From Centroberyx gerrardi (lineage: Eukaryota > Chordata > Actinopteri > Beryciformes > Berycidae), in assembly GCF_048128805.1 (NCBI RefSeq), contig NC_135998.1, positions 25,011,396 through 25,075,395 of the forward strand: a DNA stretch of 64,000 nt, read 5' to 3'. The notes under the pieces are model-generated. The model searched no databases. It worked only from the letters and a program-made list of their open reading frames with translations, and had not been told where the DNA came from. Shown here one piece after another: positions 22,798 to 35,899 of this stretch (its first letter is position 1; the number at the start of each line of letters is the position of its first letter). A program made the translations under genes and the position numbers.

Positions 22798-23215
22798 GGT
22801 ATTCAGCTTTAGACAGGGCACAATCAAATAGACATGAACAAGCAAACAGACTGAGATAAATACATTTTATGTTTGTTTGTGTGTTTTGCAGGTTCTGAAC
22901 AGGTCAAGTCTGGTGGCGAGCAAGCTAAAGCTGGGCTGACAACACTAGGGAGAGGCTGAGTAGCAAGGCTCGAGCGGGACATCTCTAGTTGAACGCTTTC
23001 TACTCATTCCCTTAACTGCACTGATCAAAGAAACAATACTAAACCATGAATAGACAACGGGTCTTTACATATTAATGTTTACCCTCATTGGACCTACTAA
23101 CTCTGCCTCATTAACTGTGTTAATGCCAAGTTGTTGCTGTCGCTGTGTGTCTCATTTGCAGAGACTTACTTTTTTTTTAATTTTTTTTTTTAAATAAAGA
23201 CAAATTACATTATTA
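22798..23215 (+). other. fbp1: fbp1 3' UTR with possible 3' UTR intron and polyA signal
   Basis: AATAAA stands at 23193-23198, right after a T-rich stretch, about 400 bases past the stop codon. A GAG/GTATTC donor two bases after the stop and a TTTTGCAG acceptor ending at 22891 could remove a 93-base intron from the 3' UTR. This intron is a prediction only. Confidence 0.6.
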
Positions 23216-23534
23216 TTATTCTATGATATACAAAAGTCCAGTGTGCTTCCTATGTAAGTATACATGTGTGTAAAAGTATTAAAAAAATAAGTTGATTAAA
23301 AATTCCTTGGGTACATGAGTCATAAATACAATGGAAGTGAATATAACTCTTAACTATATGAAAGTTGTTATGAAAGTAAGTATTAAGAAAGTTGAATGGC
23401 GTTTCTACTGTTTTCAGTGGCTGAGTTATTAATACAATGGAAATCTATGAGAGATTTGATTATTATCATTACCATTCGGCCTTACTTTCACCGATTGAGA
23501 TGAAGCGTGACAGGAATGTTCCACTTTTTTATTT

Positions 23535-23635
23535 TATTTTTTTTTTTTTTAACCTTTATTTAACCAGGTGAGTCCCATTGAGATTACAAGATCTCTTTTT
23601 CGAGGGAGCCCTGGCCAAGATAGCAGCAATACAAA
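23535..23635. repeat. Teleost repeat TTTAACCAGGTGAGTCCCATTGAGA
   Basis: The block from CCTTTATTTAACCAGGTGAG through CCCATTGAGATTACAAGATC to GAGGGAGCCCTGGCCAAGA is a very common dispersed repeat in teleost 3' UTRs and introns. I recognise the sequence but cannot name the family with certainty. Confidence 0.6.
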
Positions 23636-24316
23636 TAGGATTACTGAGGAGCTCAACAAGTTTCGTAGCAATCATCCAGTCACAAGCCAAGTTATAAGCT
23701 AAAATGTCATTGGCCACACCCACCAGAAGTAATTTTGGATTTTGATTATTACTTGTCCAATGTACATCCGTTTGTGAGAAATACATTTTTAGAAGTTTTG
23801 GCACCTCCTATTGGCCAATTGTGCTTTTGCACAAATAGTTGAATACTAGTCAACATAATTGTTAAGTATGGTGAAGATTGGACACACAGTCGATGAGTTA
23901 TGACCATTTTTCTGCATAGTCAGGTATTCTGTCAAGGTCGTTAGTTAATTTTATCCATGTTGCGCATGCATGTTGTATCCATTAAACGATGGGGAAAAAA
24001 TGGAATCTTTGTGTAGCTTGGTCTGGTATTGTGGTGTACAAATTTTAGAGGTAAAATTGAAAAAGAAGAAGTTTTTCAGTTTTTCATAAAACGCAGAATG
24101 GCAGAAATTGATCACACTGTGTGCACTTGGCTTGGCTAGCTCCAAGGAATCTATAGAGAAAATCATTTCTAAGAGTTCTAGTCCTGACGCAGACGTCACG
24201 ACTGCCAGCCAGTGGAATAAGTGCTTCCGAGTGGGCGCATCCCCATGGTGAGACATCGAAATGAATGCTATGAAAGAGAACTGGCATACTTAATTGCACA
24301 GTATGGTTAACAGTCA

Positions 24317-24415
24317 AGTGTTGCAGGAGGGGTAAAATGGTCAGGCTTCACCCTCTAACTGTGATATATTGGCTAAGGGGGCGAAGCCTGACCTCTTTCC
24401 CCTTCCTGCAACACT
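24317..24415. repeat. Imperfect 39-bp inverted repeat
   Basis: 24317-24355 and the reverse complement of 24377-24415 share AGTGTTGCAGGA, then GGTCAGGCTTC and a C-rich end, with a few mismatches, around a 21-base spacer. It may be a MITE core or a hairpin-forming transcript. No coding potential. Confidence 0.7.
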
Positions 24416-26424
24416 CACATGCCGACAACATGCCGCATGCCGCAGCCATGGATTAGGGTTAGTGTGCTGTGTGAAGTTTACTGCCGTTACAGGATTTCTG
24501 TATATTGAAGTTAAAATTTGCTAATGTGTGAAGTTGCTCTAAATAAGCATGTCAGTCCTTTGAGTTTGACATACTTAACATGGAAGTGTGAGAGTTTGGA
24601 CAGTTTTATGGAAACAGCTTTTATCTGATGTGTAAGATTTTATTTTTCTAATATGGAAGATTTTTTACGGAAATTTGAACGTTTCCAAAGGAAAATCACC
24701 TCCCTTTACATAACCCCAGTTGTCATGAAAAGTGCAGACTTGAAATGAGATAACAGTGCATGTCTGTGACATTCAATTAGAGTCTGAGGGCAGCCTATGC
24801 TTGGGAGTATGTTACCAGAACCCTGACCGGAACTACGCTCATATCTGTCCCCATAGTTTAGAGAGAGAGAGAGAGTTGTTAGCAAGTTCCGAAAACAAGA
24901 GAAGGATGACATGAACTCTAAAAAATGTTCAACAATATATCCGTTCAACTTTCATCTCTCCATAGCCCGACGAGTCAGACCCATGGAATGCTATGCAAGC
25001 TATGACTCAAATTTGGGTCGTCTGACCCAATGAGAGTCTGGCACAGTGGCTAATTAAAAAGATGTGTCGATATCAAAAATCTTCAGGAATTGTGCTTGAA
25101 ACATATATTTTACAAGTCAGATGTGTGGGCATGTGTGCCCATAGGAAATAGCAAAACTTTAATTACAGTTGAAGTCGAGTACCACAGTGGGTGTTTCCAG
25201 GGGGCTGTTTACATGTGGCAACTCCTACTTCTGATTGGTTCAATCCATTCAACAACTAAGTGAAGGTCAGATATCCGGTAAAGCGTGCTACATGTGCTTA
25301 TTTTACCATTAGCATTTATTTTGTCTACATATTCAACCTAAACTAGATAATAATCATTTAAAATCCATACTCCATATATAATTAAATCTTAATAATTGAG
25401 GACAAAAACATTTTTGGTTGTCATTAGACCTTGGTATCAAAGCATTAATGCATGAAGGCAATTCATTGTTTCAAATTACTTCTGTGCTTTACTCCAGCCT
25501 CCCATTTTTATTTAGGGCCTTTAAAGACACACCAAATGTGGTATACATTTTAGCAGACATCATCATCATCTTTTTGTGGCCAATAGAAACAGTGTTCTTC
25601 TCCTACTAAAAGGCTAGCAGAGGCCATCGTTAACAGATTACTGTTTAACCCATGAGACAAGTCTTATCTGTGTTTAAAAGCCATAAACCTTGGCTCTACT
25701 GCTCATCTTATCTCACCTAACACAACCATAAATTTACTTTAAAGCTTCAAACTTAATTGTCAGGGCCAAAGAGGTTTTATGAATAATAATATGACATGTA
25801 TATCAGTGCTTATTTCATTACAATTCAACAATTGTGAACACAATCAAATTCAAAGACATTTTGAAATATATCGATATTCCACAGTAAAATGAGCTAAGTT
25901 TGCTTTACAACTTTGATGTTTTTGTCAGCAAACACTAGCACAAACTTCTTACTGTAAGTTCGTACATTTAAAATGTTTAATTGCTCATGAACATCTGTAC
26001 AAAACTTTACACAGCAGGAATGTGCACTTTAGGCACCGTAGTGCCCTTTGGAATGTACACATTTACGTAACATTCAACAACACATATTAATAGCTATTTG
26101 TGATTAATAATTAATTAATACATTCATTAATATTGTACTCTCAGCAATGGACCCTGACCAGGATTGTGCTCAAAAATTCTTCTAAATTCTTCTTCTATTT
26201 CAAAGTAATTAGAAATATAATAGTTCAGGCAAAATTACTTGTTTTTGTAGCTGGCTGCAGTATATAAGTCTTCTGAAAAGCCGCTATATATTTCTTAATC
26301 TTCAATCACACCATTGCACAGAACATCACAATAGTCTTTGATTTCTGGCAAACCAGTGCATAAATCAGAGAAAGGACAGTTTTGTCTTTAAGATGACATC
26401 TAATATTATGTCTAAGGCAACACA

Positions 26425-26560
26425 ATGCTGCCTGAGGAAGAGCACTGAGCTCGAAACGTGTTATACATGCCTATATGTTCATCTCATTATGCGCTATTGT
26501 TCATTTATGTGCTTTTGAAGCTTTAATAAATATTTTGACGTTGCACAAGTAAGGTGCTTC
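26425..26560 (+). repeat. Repeat with GAGCTCGAAACGT core and AATAAA
   Basis: CTGCCTGAGGAAGAGCACTG, then GAGCTCGAAACGTG, then TTTAATAAATATTTTG follow one another over 110 bases. The phrase 'CCTGA-GAAG...CGAAACGT...AATAAA' recurs in fish and amphibian dispersed repeats, so this is probably the 3' part of one. The family is uncertain. Confidence 0.4.
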
Positions 26561-27136
26561 CAATCCCTTGATTTTGATTTTGGAGGTTTTAAGGTTTTAA
26601 GGTTTCTGGGAATTTGTTATTGTTATTGTCCTCTAATTAGAACAATAAACTCACACCTGAGTGGACATACAGTCAAAGAAAAGAGGAGCATCTATTCAAC
26701 CACAGTAATCAGTCAGTAATCAACTGTTTTCCTTTCTTTCAGGCACTGCAGTCCCTTGCTAGCCCCTGATTGTTTCTGGCATCAGCAACACACCCTGACA
26801 GGCCCTAGCAGGACCAGAAATGTTTTAGGTTTGCCACAGCACTAATGGGCCATAAAGACTCACTGAGAAAAGAGAAAAGGTCCAATAGCAACTCAAAAGC
26901 CTCATTCAATAGTAGTTTATTTGGGCAAGCAGTCGTTATGGTCCACAGAACAACAGTGCTTTGAAGGCCAACATACACACACTGTATCTTTGAGGTTGTT
27001 GTGCAGTGAGGTCCAGCAAAGAAAAAAACACATTCATAAATAAAATAATATAGCTTGACAGACTGATATGAAACTTTAAGAGCTTTTAACAACTTTGTGG
27101 CTTCTTTTTGCATTGGTATCCTTTCTCTTATTTTAA

Positions 27137-27172
27137 ACACACACACGCACACACACACACACACACACACAC
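27137..27172. repeat. (CA)n microsatellite
   Basis: About 36 bases of CA repeats with one CG interruption. Confidence 0.95.
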
Positions 27173-27562
27173 GATTGTGTGGATCAATGGCTGTTATTAC
27201 AGTATGATGTCAAATATCCACTTGGAAACTTGGCATTGCAACACATAAGTCCCTCTGAGAACATAATGGAATTTTTATTGCTTCTTTTTAAGTCTTGGCA
27301 ATTGAAAGTCTCTTGATGTGAGATTTTTCATGTGATTCATACAGTATGAAAGTTAAATTATGTGAATTGATAGCAGATGCCTGAGTAGAGATTGAAAGCC
27401 CAATGCCGTCCTTTCAAAAGACCTCTTCTGTATAGAGTGAGAATAAAGAATAATTTATCTAGTTCCAATGTGCTGGATGTAATCCATATTGTCTGGCATC
27501 CAATAAAAAAAAACCTGAATGATTTTCTTTATTGTGTGTGGTAGATAGCTAAATGCCCACAC

Positions 27563-27597
27563 AGCGGGTGTCTGTGTGTGAGACGCAGACACCCGCT
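27563..27597. repeat. GC-rich perfect hairpin
   Basis: AGCGGGTGTCTG (27563-27574) and CAGACACCCGCT (27586-27597) are perfectly complementary around an 11-base TG-rich loop, in otherwise AT-rich DNA. A stem of this kind can form in DNA or RNA. No function can be read from it. Confidence 0.7.
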
Positions 27598-27729
27598 TAC
27601 ACATACAGACACGCTTGTTTATTTCGATTTTGTTCAGACTGTGTATGATTATAGGTTACTGAGTCAATATTTAGATTTTGCAGGGAAAGCAAAACCAGCC
27701 TGTTTATTTTTCTCCTGCTACTGTGTGTT

Positions 27730-27765
27730 TCTCTCTCTCTCTCTCTCTGTGTGTGTATGTGTGTT
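27730..27765. repeat. (CT)n(GT)n microsatellite
   Basis: Compound run of CT followed by GT repeats. Confidence 0.9.
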
Positions 27766-30197
27766 CGTACACGTGCGTGTACAGAGCCATGATGGACAAA
27801 GGCAGATGATTCCAGGTTTGGGTTTTAATTACATGATCAGATTATTCAAATATGAATTTTTACTCTTGTGTCTCTGTGTAAACTGTTGAGAGAAGGCAGT
27901 GAGAGAGACTGCTGATTGGTATCAACACTGTTGTACAAACAAAGGAATACTTTTATTCTAATTTGTAAGCATAAACTTACAGAAATACAGAACAGAGAGA
28001 CACTGTAGTCTTTGTCATAATTTTCATCATTAACAAGATTACATCAAGTTACATCTAGCTGGCTCGCTGTCAGACAATTACATTTAATTCAGTGGGTTTT
28101 TTATGTGCCAAACAGGAAAATGGCAGATTGAGGATTGCTTAAGGGTATAAAGCAGCAGAGGTGAAACTTTTCCTGAGTTTTTGGACAATGGAAAAGATAA
28201 TTTATTTATGTTTTCATTCCACTATGGAGACAGTATGGTTGTTCCTTAGCCCAGAAAATATTATATAATATATAATTAGCATATTTTTTGCAAAAATGCT
28301 TTGCCACTGTAAACTAAGCAATTGTTCATTTAAATAATAAATATTGTTTTGTAATGTATAATTACAAATACATTATAAAGTACATACTTTGTTTTGATTT
28401 TGTTTTATTTGGTTGGGGCAACATTTTTTGTTTTCTGTCATGGATAGCCTGACAGGTCAGTACCTGTCTTTGCCTGCTGTAATAGCCCTACACTTCTGAC
28501 TGATTTCAAGTCCATGTCCAGACAGGCTCTGTTTACTTTACACTCTGATGAGGAGTGTTATGGTGGTGGGGCTCTGTGTGTCTGTGTGAGCGACAGCTCA
28601 CTCCATCAACAACTTCCCAACACCCCCACTCCCCTGCAGCTTAGTTTCATTGGTGCTGATTGGAAGGAACGATCACAAAAGACTTCAGGATAAGCACAAC
28701 ATTATGTGCTTATTCAGAAAATAAAGAATAACAACAAAAATTGACCCAAAACAACACAATAATTGCTAATGCACACACTCTTCTCAGATGGTCTATCTTC
28801 CTGTACAAAGTGCAGGAGTTTACTGGTCACTGGTGGAAGTGGAACATTAAGATTTGGTTAGATTTTGTTGAGAGATAACCTAAATGGCTCTTTGTCATGA
28901 GGCCTCTGGAACCACAGTGACGCATCGACCTATTTCAAGGCAAAAGCGCATGCATGTTTTTAATTGGGGTGTTCTTGTCATGAAGCAGGCTTGAGGAAGA
29001 CATGGATGAGAAAAAGCTAATTAACACAAATCCAAAAATGCCCCATAATATATGATTGCAAACTAAGCGGATAATTTATATTCCAATATTGATTACCCTC
29101 ATAAACAAGATTTCAACTGTTGTAACCAGCATGCGTACCATACAGGGTTTGTCATTTCAGCCACCATACGACATATTGGGCCTGACGTTGCCCAGTGATC
29201 TCATCGTCCTATAAATTATTAGCATGGCTTGTCCTACCACTGTGACAGGACACAGATCTCGAGAGGGGTAGCTGTGTTTAAATTAAACATAAACTCTGTA
29301 TCCCGGACCACCCTGGCTGGAGCTAAGCTAATCTAAATACTCGTCTTCCACTCCTTCTTCCAGAATGGACCCATATTTGCACCTGAAAGAGGTCTGGAGA
29401 ACACTTCTGGAGAACTAGTTTCCTTATTCAAGTGATAACACCATCTATAAGTTGCCTTTGTACCTCTATATCACAGACAGCATTTCATATTTCCACACCC
29501 AGCATCTCAAATTCACACTGACATTTCAGTGCCTGTCTAAGAATCTCTCTTTAACGCTCTGGTTACCTTCATCAGGAAAGTTTTCTGTTACTAAGGGGAA
29601 AAACCTAGTCTAACAGTGGAATAAAACAAATGTACCCCTTTGGAAGCCAAATTGGATGGAGAAACACATGCAGCAGTTTAAGAGGCACGGGGCATCCACA
29701 GAAATCAAGAGTTAGTAAGTGAAATGTTTTGTCCAAAGTTGTTCTCGTTACTAGGCAACACTAATGCCTGCAGTGCATGGAGCCAGTCCAGGTGCCTCTC
29801 TCGTGTCTACCTTTGATAGCAAATATTCTTTATGAAATATCCATCTGTTCCTCATTGAATGATTATGTGTGAGTTGTTATGGATAATGTCCAGATAGCTA
29901 TGCAAGAGCAATAGCAAGAACTCGAGTAGCACAAAATGGATCTCAGTGCATCATGACAAAATGCATTCTCCTAAGAGCATGTGTGTATGTGTGATGGTTA
30001 AATCTACAGCACATAAGTTATACTGAATCAGTAAAACCTCTGTCTGATGCTCCATCCCATCTTCACAGAGCTATCACCTCACATGGATATTACACAGATA
30101 AGGAGGCAAAACACACTTTATAGTGGTCATCCACAGGTCGTATAGAATCATTGAATTCCTGTCTTCTCCCCTCACTGGGGAGAAGACAAGACACAGA

Positions 30198-30201
<4 letters not shown>

Positions 30202-30231
<30 letters not shown>
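30202..30231. repeat. (GA)n microsatellite
   Basis: About 30 bases of GA repeats. A poly-G tract (30382-30396) lies 150 bases further on. Confidence 0.9.
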
Positions 30232-30234
<3 letters not shown>

Positions 30235-30928
30235 CTCCCTTCCTCAGCCAGACCACCTTGCTGCTGCCGCTCACTCTAATCATCAAACAGCTGAAGAGAT
30301 TGGACAAGCCCAGAGGGAAAATATCCAGGGCTCTGAACTCTGTATCTTGCAAGAAGGTTGATTTTCTTACTGTTCATTTTTTTTGGGGGGGGGGGTTCAA
30401 ACAGCAACTGTAGTATTTGTGTGTGTGGAAGTGACAAAAAGTGAACTATGAGATTATCTTGATTTATTCTATGGTGCCAGGAGTGACGACAGTTGGACCA
30501 GACCACCAGTGGTGCTGTGCATTGCGTAGGGTGGTGTGTTTAGATTAAGAGTGTGTGTGTGGTTACTGTCTCTGAAGACAGCCTCCTCTGTGGTATATCC
30601 ACCAGAATCGTTATGAGCTTACAGTAAGTGTTTCTTCTGTTATAGTATATTTGTGATTTTAAGGGTTATAAGAACAATAACTGTTAATATGAATAGCAAT
30701 AATCTGCACACCCAACTGCAGGCCCATTCATTCACATGAACGAAAACATATCGAATGATGTTCTTAGATATGTTTGTATGACTTTCATCGAGTAGTGACA
30801 TGAAACACATATGTTATATGTTATGTTGTTAAACAAAAATTGGTCTGCTTTTACATTGAGTGGGAATGATGTACACCTCTGTCTACTGTGGCTGTGTTAG
30901 TAGTTGATGGGCCTTAAACTGTTGGCAT

Positions 30929-31188
30929 CTTTGGTTTTCAATGTGGGGTCCGGGGACCACCAGGGGTCCTTGAGGGGGTTCCAGGGGGTCCCCAGCAAAT
31001 TTATGAATTGTAAAACTTCAGCATTATTTCATTTTCAAGAAGTTAACACAGTTAGAGAATGTAGAAGAATGACTATTTTGATCATAGTTTCACTGTTATC
31101 TCTCTACCAGTCTCATCAAATGGGGGTCTGTAGCCCTAATGTGGACTAAATTAGGAGTCCTTGATATGAAAAAGGTTGAGAATCACTG
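30929..31188. mobile_element. hAT-like non-autonomous element, copy 2
   Basis: Reverse-oriented relative of 14230-14503. Its right end reads GAAAAAGGTTGAGAATCACTG, so the inward terminus is CAGTGATTCTCAACC. Its left end reads TTGGTTTTCAATGTGGGGTC, and the two termini are weak inverted repeats. A G-run-rich patch (30943-30995, GGGGTCCGGGGACC then GGGGTCC) lies next to the left terminus. There is no open frame for a transposase. Confidence 0.65.
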
Positions 31189-31658
31189 AGTTAGAAGACA
31201 CAGAGGATGCTATTGATTTATACAATCTTACAACTGCTGCCCACCAGTCAGATAGCACAACTGTACCAATTTTGAGTTTACTGAGGCTGGGAGACGCACA
31301 CCAAAATGGCATAAACCAGCCCAAACATATTTCCTGTTGTGTCTAGCCTGAAGTACTACTGTTACTCTCTGGGCTACCAGCGACATAATCTGGGAACAAT
31401 GGCGTACTATTCATACATCGTCTTCAGTGTCTCTCCAGCATTGCGATTACTCAGGCAAATGTCAGGAAAGCCCTGGGTCACATCTCATTTTCTCTGTCTC
31501 CTGAAACAACGGCTACGCCTTAAAGATTGGGCTGAGAATGTGGCCCACACTGGCAGGGGGCCAGGGGGACTGAGTTACAGAACGCACCCTGGAAATGAGG
31601 TCCTGGCAAGCTAGCATCCTGCTTTTTCTGTGCTCTTGGTCTCTGGGTGCATAGAATA

Positions 31659-31660
<2 letters not shown>

Positions 31661-31691
<31 letters not shown>
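31661..31691. repeat. (TG)n microsatellite
   Basis: About 31 bases of pure TG. Confidence 0.95.
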
Positions 31692-31693
<2 letters not shown>

Positions 31694-32269
31694 ACAGACT
31701 AATAATCACACACTGGCCCCTTCTGCCTAGTAAGTATCTCAGATATATGATCCATTTTTTGAAAAACATAATCTCGTTTGACTAAACAGCTGATTTCATA
31801 AATGCAAAATATGTCCAATTATTGACACTGAAGTTCTGGTGTCTAAGCAGTATATCCCATATTTCTTTTTTCTGTGACATCTTTGAATGGCTCAGATATT
31901 GAGAGGACTGTGTGCCTTTGACATCCAAACCCATTTCCCTTGGCAACATCCCCAGCAATCCTTAACTGTAAACTCTGTGGTTAGCATAAATAGTCATTAC
32001 ACCCTCACATGAAGAGTGAGTGCGCCACAGCAAAGATGATTTTGTATGATCAAACTGCTTGTATTTATGCTCATCAAGACTACAGTAGCACTGATCAAAG
32101 GTCTGAGCTATTACAAACAATTCCTATGAGTTTCAGTCTTGTTCATAATGGCTCCACTTAAAGTTTTTTTACTTTCCTCAATGACCAAGTTACAATCATT
32201 CAACGCACAAGGTTCTCCCTTTTTTTTCTGTTCAAATCTCATCAGTTGATGCTGAGCAGTAATTTTCTG

Positions 32270-32545
32270 TTTCAGGTTGCCTCTTATGGCCTTGATCTAG
32301 CAAACAATGACTTCTCTGTGCTGGGGTCCTGGTGGCATATCTGTCCCTGAGCAGTTATTTCCTTTCGGAGAGATACATGATCAGAGTTAAGGGAGGGGAG
32401 GAAAGGTCACGTTTCAAACAAAATCTAAATCCCCCTCTCTGCTCTGCCCCAGAGTTTCGTTTTCTCTTGTAATACACACCGCCCTGTGAGACACAGGTCT
32501 CCTCAGTGGTATTACCTCTGGGTTCATTTGCACTGAAGAGAAACA
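32270..32545. promoter_or_regulatory. Candidate conserved non-coding block 5' of gas1
   Basis: This block has balanced, complex composition unlike its AT-rich flanks, no usable open frame, and dense motif-like words (GGTCACGTTTCAAAC, TTGTAATACACACC, CAAACAATG, ATTTGCACTGAAG). That is the look of a vertebrate enhancer. Conservation cannot be tested from this sequence alone. Confidence 0.25.
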
Positions 32546-33535
32546 GTCCTCATAAGAAAACAGACATGATGAGAAATTTACTTTATTATCATTACCAGAT
32601 CAGTGTTGTGCAATACCCCTACACTGTAGACCCTGGTATGTAATCCATTGTTCCTTAAAAAACAGATTTTACTGCAGCTTCCATTAATCTACTACAGCAC
32701 CCATTATCCCTCGCCCTCCTTGGTAATGGCAAAAACAGGGTTTGGCCCTCTGTCTGGATTTAAACTCTCCATTCCAATCTATTTCACAGCCCCTTCTGTT
32801 TCCTGCAGAATTCTGTTTTCTGGAGTGAAACCAATATATTTAAGTAAAAGCATTGTCTGAGCTGGACCTATTAGCTGTCTAACCTGACATTGAGCAGCCT
32901 ACAGCTCCTGATTAGGGAACTCCTGAAAGCCATGGTTACAACCTTCTGAGTAGTCTTGGCTACACATGTTGATGTTTCTGGCCAGAACTGTGCTTGGTGA
33001 TGACCGATGCTTGAACTTGTGGCTCTGTTCTCTTCCATGAGTTCAAAGCCAAATCCTTTTCCTGGTGCTTGGCTTCCCTGGAGGGATGCACTCAGAACAT
33101 GTGGTACCATCCCAGAACATCTCTGGTGTGATAACAGCACAGGGCATGCTGGAGTCAAGGAAGTCAGCATGAGGAGAGCCAGCAATACTGATGAGAACAC
33201 AGGCTACAGGCTGTAAGACCATGACAACAAACCACTTTAACTGCAATGTCATGTTGTTGACTTGATTGATAATGGGAACATATTAAAAAAAAGGCTTACA
33301 ATTCTCTGCTGTCTTCATCATACGAGTGTGCATGGGTCAACAAAAGTTGTTTTTCTCCTTCTCACAAAAGGATATATGGAGGAGTCATATTTGATGTGAA
33401 TTCCACTTCTTAAAATGAGGAAAGAATATCAGCATATCTGTGAGACAGACATTCTTAACAGCAGTTTCCATGAGCCACAGGAACATGAATAAGTGCAGGG
33501 AGGAAAACACTTGGCAGCTTTTTAATATCGACTCC

Positions 33536-33550
33536 TCTCTCTCCCTCCCT

Positions 33551-33605
<55 letters not shown>

Positions 33606-33614
33606 TCTCTCTCT
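33536..33614. repeat. (CT)n microsatellite
   Basis: About 79 bases of CT with CCT units at the left and a GT interruption. It gives rise to spurious low-complexity open frames on both strands. Confidence 0.95.
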
Positions 33615-35899
33615 GGGCTTGGAAGCACTTGAATGCAAAAGTTCAGTGAATTATTCTGGCACAGCAGCTTGTGTGTAATGACTTCTGACAGCAGTGGAGA
33701 CAAACTGAAGAGCATGTCTGTCTCTGCATGAGTATTTGTGAATCTATTCTTGAGAACCGCATTCCAATTCTGGAATCGTTATTATATGCAAGTCGCCACG
33801 AGCAACCGCATGTACAGGATTCAGATCCGGAGGAACTCCATTGAAACAAATGGAGGATACTGAACTGTAACAGTAACAGAGGACTGGGCTTACATTTATC
33901 TTCAGTGTGTTCGCCTTGGAACAATCTGAGAATGGAGTTAGGTATAAAAGTGAAGAATGTAAGTGACGTATTAGAGTAATTTAAGGGGTACAGTAAGGGG
34001 GAGAGCAGCTGCCTGCTCCATCATACAAACACGCTGGCTCGAGTGAATCTGGCCCTTGTTCCTGTCTGGCTGTCGTCCAACACTGATGGGATTTTGGTTC
34101 TGCTATGCATTATGCACTACTTCTTAAAAGTGAAGTGCAAGTATGGACAGGGTGTGAACACTTCAGTGTGTGCAAAAAGAAAGCTTAATAAAAGATAATA
34201 GACTGCTATCTCTCACAAGTCTTGCACATCAGATGGGCATATGAGAGTGATTCTGTATGGAGCCCAGATTAGAGGTACCCAGATTCTGCACAAAACAAAT
34301 CAACATGTAGGGAAATATAGCCCACAGCAGTGATACAGCACCCATATCCGTCGTTACTGAGCACTATCTTTCGACTCTAAGCTCATGTTTGGCTCTTTGT
34401 AGTTAATGGAGAACCTTGCGCAATTCACCAGTTAGGGGTTTTCTAGATAACCTCCTCTTTGATGTTGCTATAAACCGACTCTCCAGTAGGACTGTTGCTC
34501 TGGTATGCCAGCTGGAGTGATAGGGCGGTGGGGTGGGGGGGGTTGTGGAGGTGTAGTGGTGTTTGAGTCGAAGGGCTGAGAACTCTCCTGCACTCGGCTT
34601 GAATCCGCTCTAATCTCTCTAATTGGAATCGGGGGTCCAAGGGTCCCCGGAGAGCTGCCAGATCTCTGTGGTCATAGTGTAGTGATTTGACGGGGTCAGA
34701 AGAGCAGAGCTATCTGAGTGACTGAGTGTTTTTTTCTGTTGGCCTCGTGGCCCCTTCCAAGAACTGGACTGCAGGCAACTGGTGAGGAGGATGGAGCAAA
34801 CGCAGACCCTTTGTCTGAGCTGTGTTCAGTCACAGCGGCTTCAAGCAGATCGCTCAGTGTTTGTTTACGTGCCTCGTGTCTGGAGCTGTTGTTCCTCTTC
34901 ACACTCTTTGCCTGTAAAGTGTTTTGTTAAACAATAGGAAATAGGAAATACCCTTACCAAAAGGTAAGGCTGTAGTGTAATTAGGGTTTCACACTACTCG
35001 CTTACTTGCACAGCTGAGTAAGCTATAGACAGTCAATGTGCTTTTTTTTTGTGGGTTTCTTTGTTTGTTTTTTTTCATGTTAAGGCTTCTGGTACTTTCT
35101 CAACTGGTGATTATATCTCTTTAGCCTCTGAGCTGTCATGTCTTTATTGGCATGTGCAAATGTGCCCGTGCTGCGTTCACAAGTATGCTGCAACATAGCA
35201 GGACCCTTAAGGCTTGTGTAAATACATTTCATGGTGGAAAGCGTAAGACAGGGGGACAGCATGTGTTATAACAGCTGTCATTTCTCCATATAGGGAAGCA
35301 ACACAATGCCAATGTTTGCCAAAGACACTGCTTCGTCACCTTCAGAGTGATGAGTAATAATTCAAGGTTCAGACCATGGTAGTTAAACTTTACATCATTT
35401 ATATGCATTTTTTGGGATAGTGTAATTAGGAATATGTTTATGTTGCAGAGAAGTACAGTGCATGTAAAACTCCAGTATTTCAGAAACTTTTTTCATTGGC
35501 CAATGTGGATTACAAAACCATAATCCACAACTAATTAAAGATTAAGATTTTAAGTGGATACTGGAAGTGTGAGTTGAACAGCAAAAGTGACAAATGTTTT
35601 GTGAGCTTTTTAAAAATAACCATTTAAAAAAAATAAAAAATAAAAATAAAAAAAAGGAGATATAATCTGTCTTGAATTTCCTTCATAATGGAATTTCCTA
35701 TCAATAGGATTTAGACTCATTAGGATTGTTTTCCATTTAAGAAATCAATACAAAACAAAACAAACAAAAGAAATAGGAAAATGGGATTGGATAGGATTTC
35801 CTATTCCTATTTCCTTCATACATTTCCTATTGTCGACTTCATAAAGTAAATACAATTGTATGCTTAAATCAATGCATTAAGTTTTTCCTTCCTAGTTTA

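Larger units (their letters stand above)
23640..30160. other. Intergenic DNA between fbp1 and gas1, left part
   Basis: No exon, RNA gene or intact mobile element was recognised. It holds simple repeats, the inverted repeats at 24.3 and 27.6 kb, and a repeat at 26.4 kb. Most of the DNA is AT-rich and featureless to the eye. Confidence 0.5.

Noticed and set aside
30382-30396. Poly-G run as a quadruplex regulatory element
   Set aside because: A single homopolymer run next to simple repeats; it lacks the spaced G-tract pattern and is likely length-variable.
33440-33715. Frames encoding serine/leucine or arginine/glutamate runs
   Set aside because: They arise from the CT microsatellite and have no other support.
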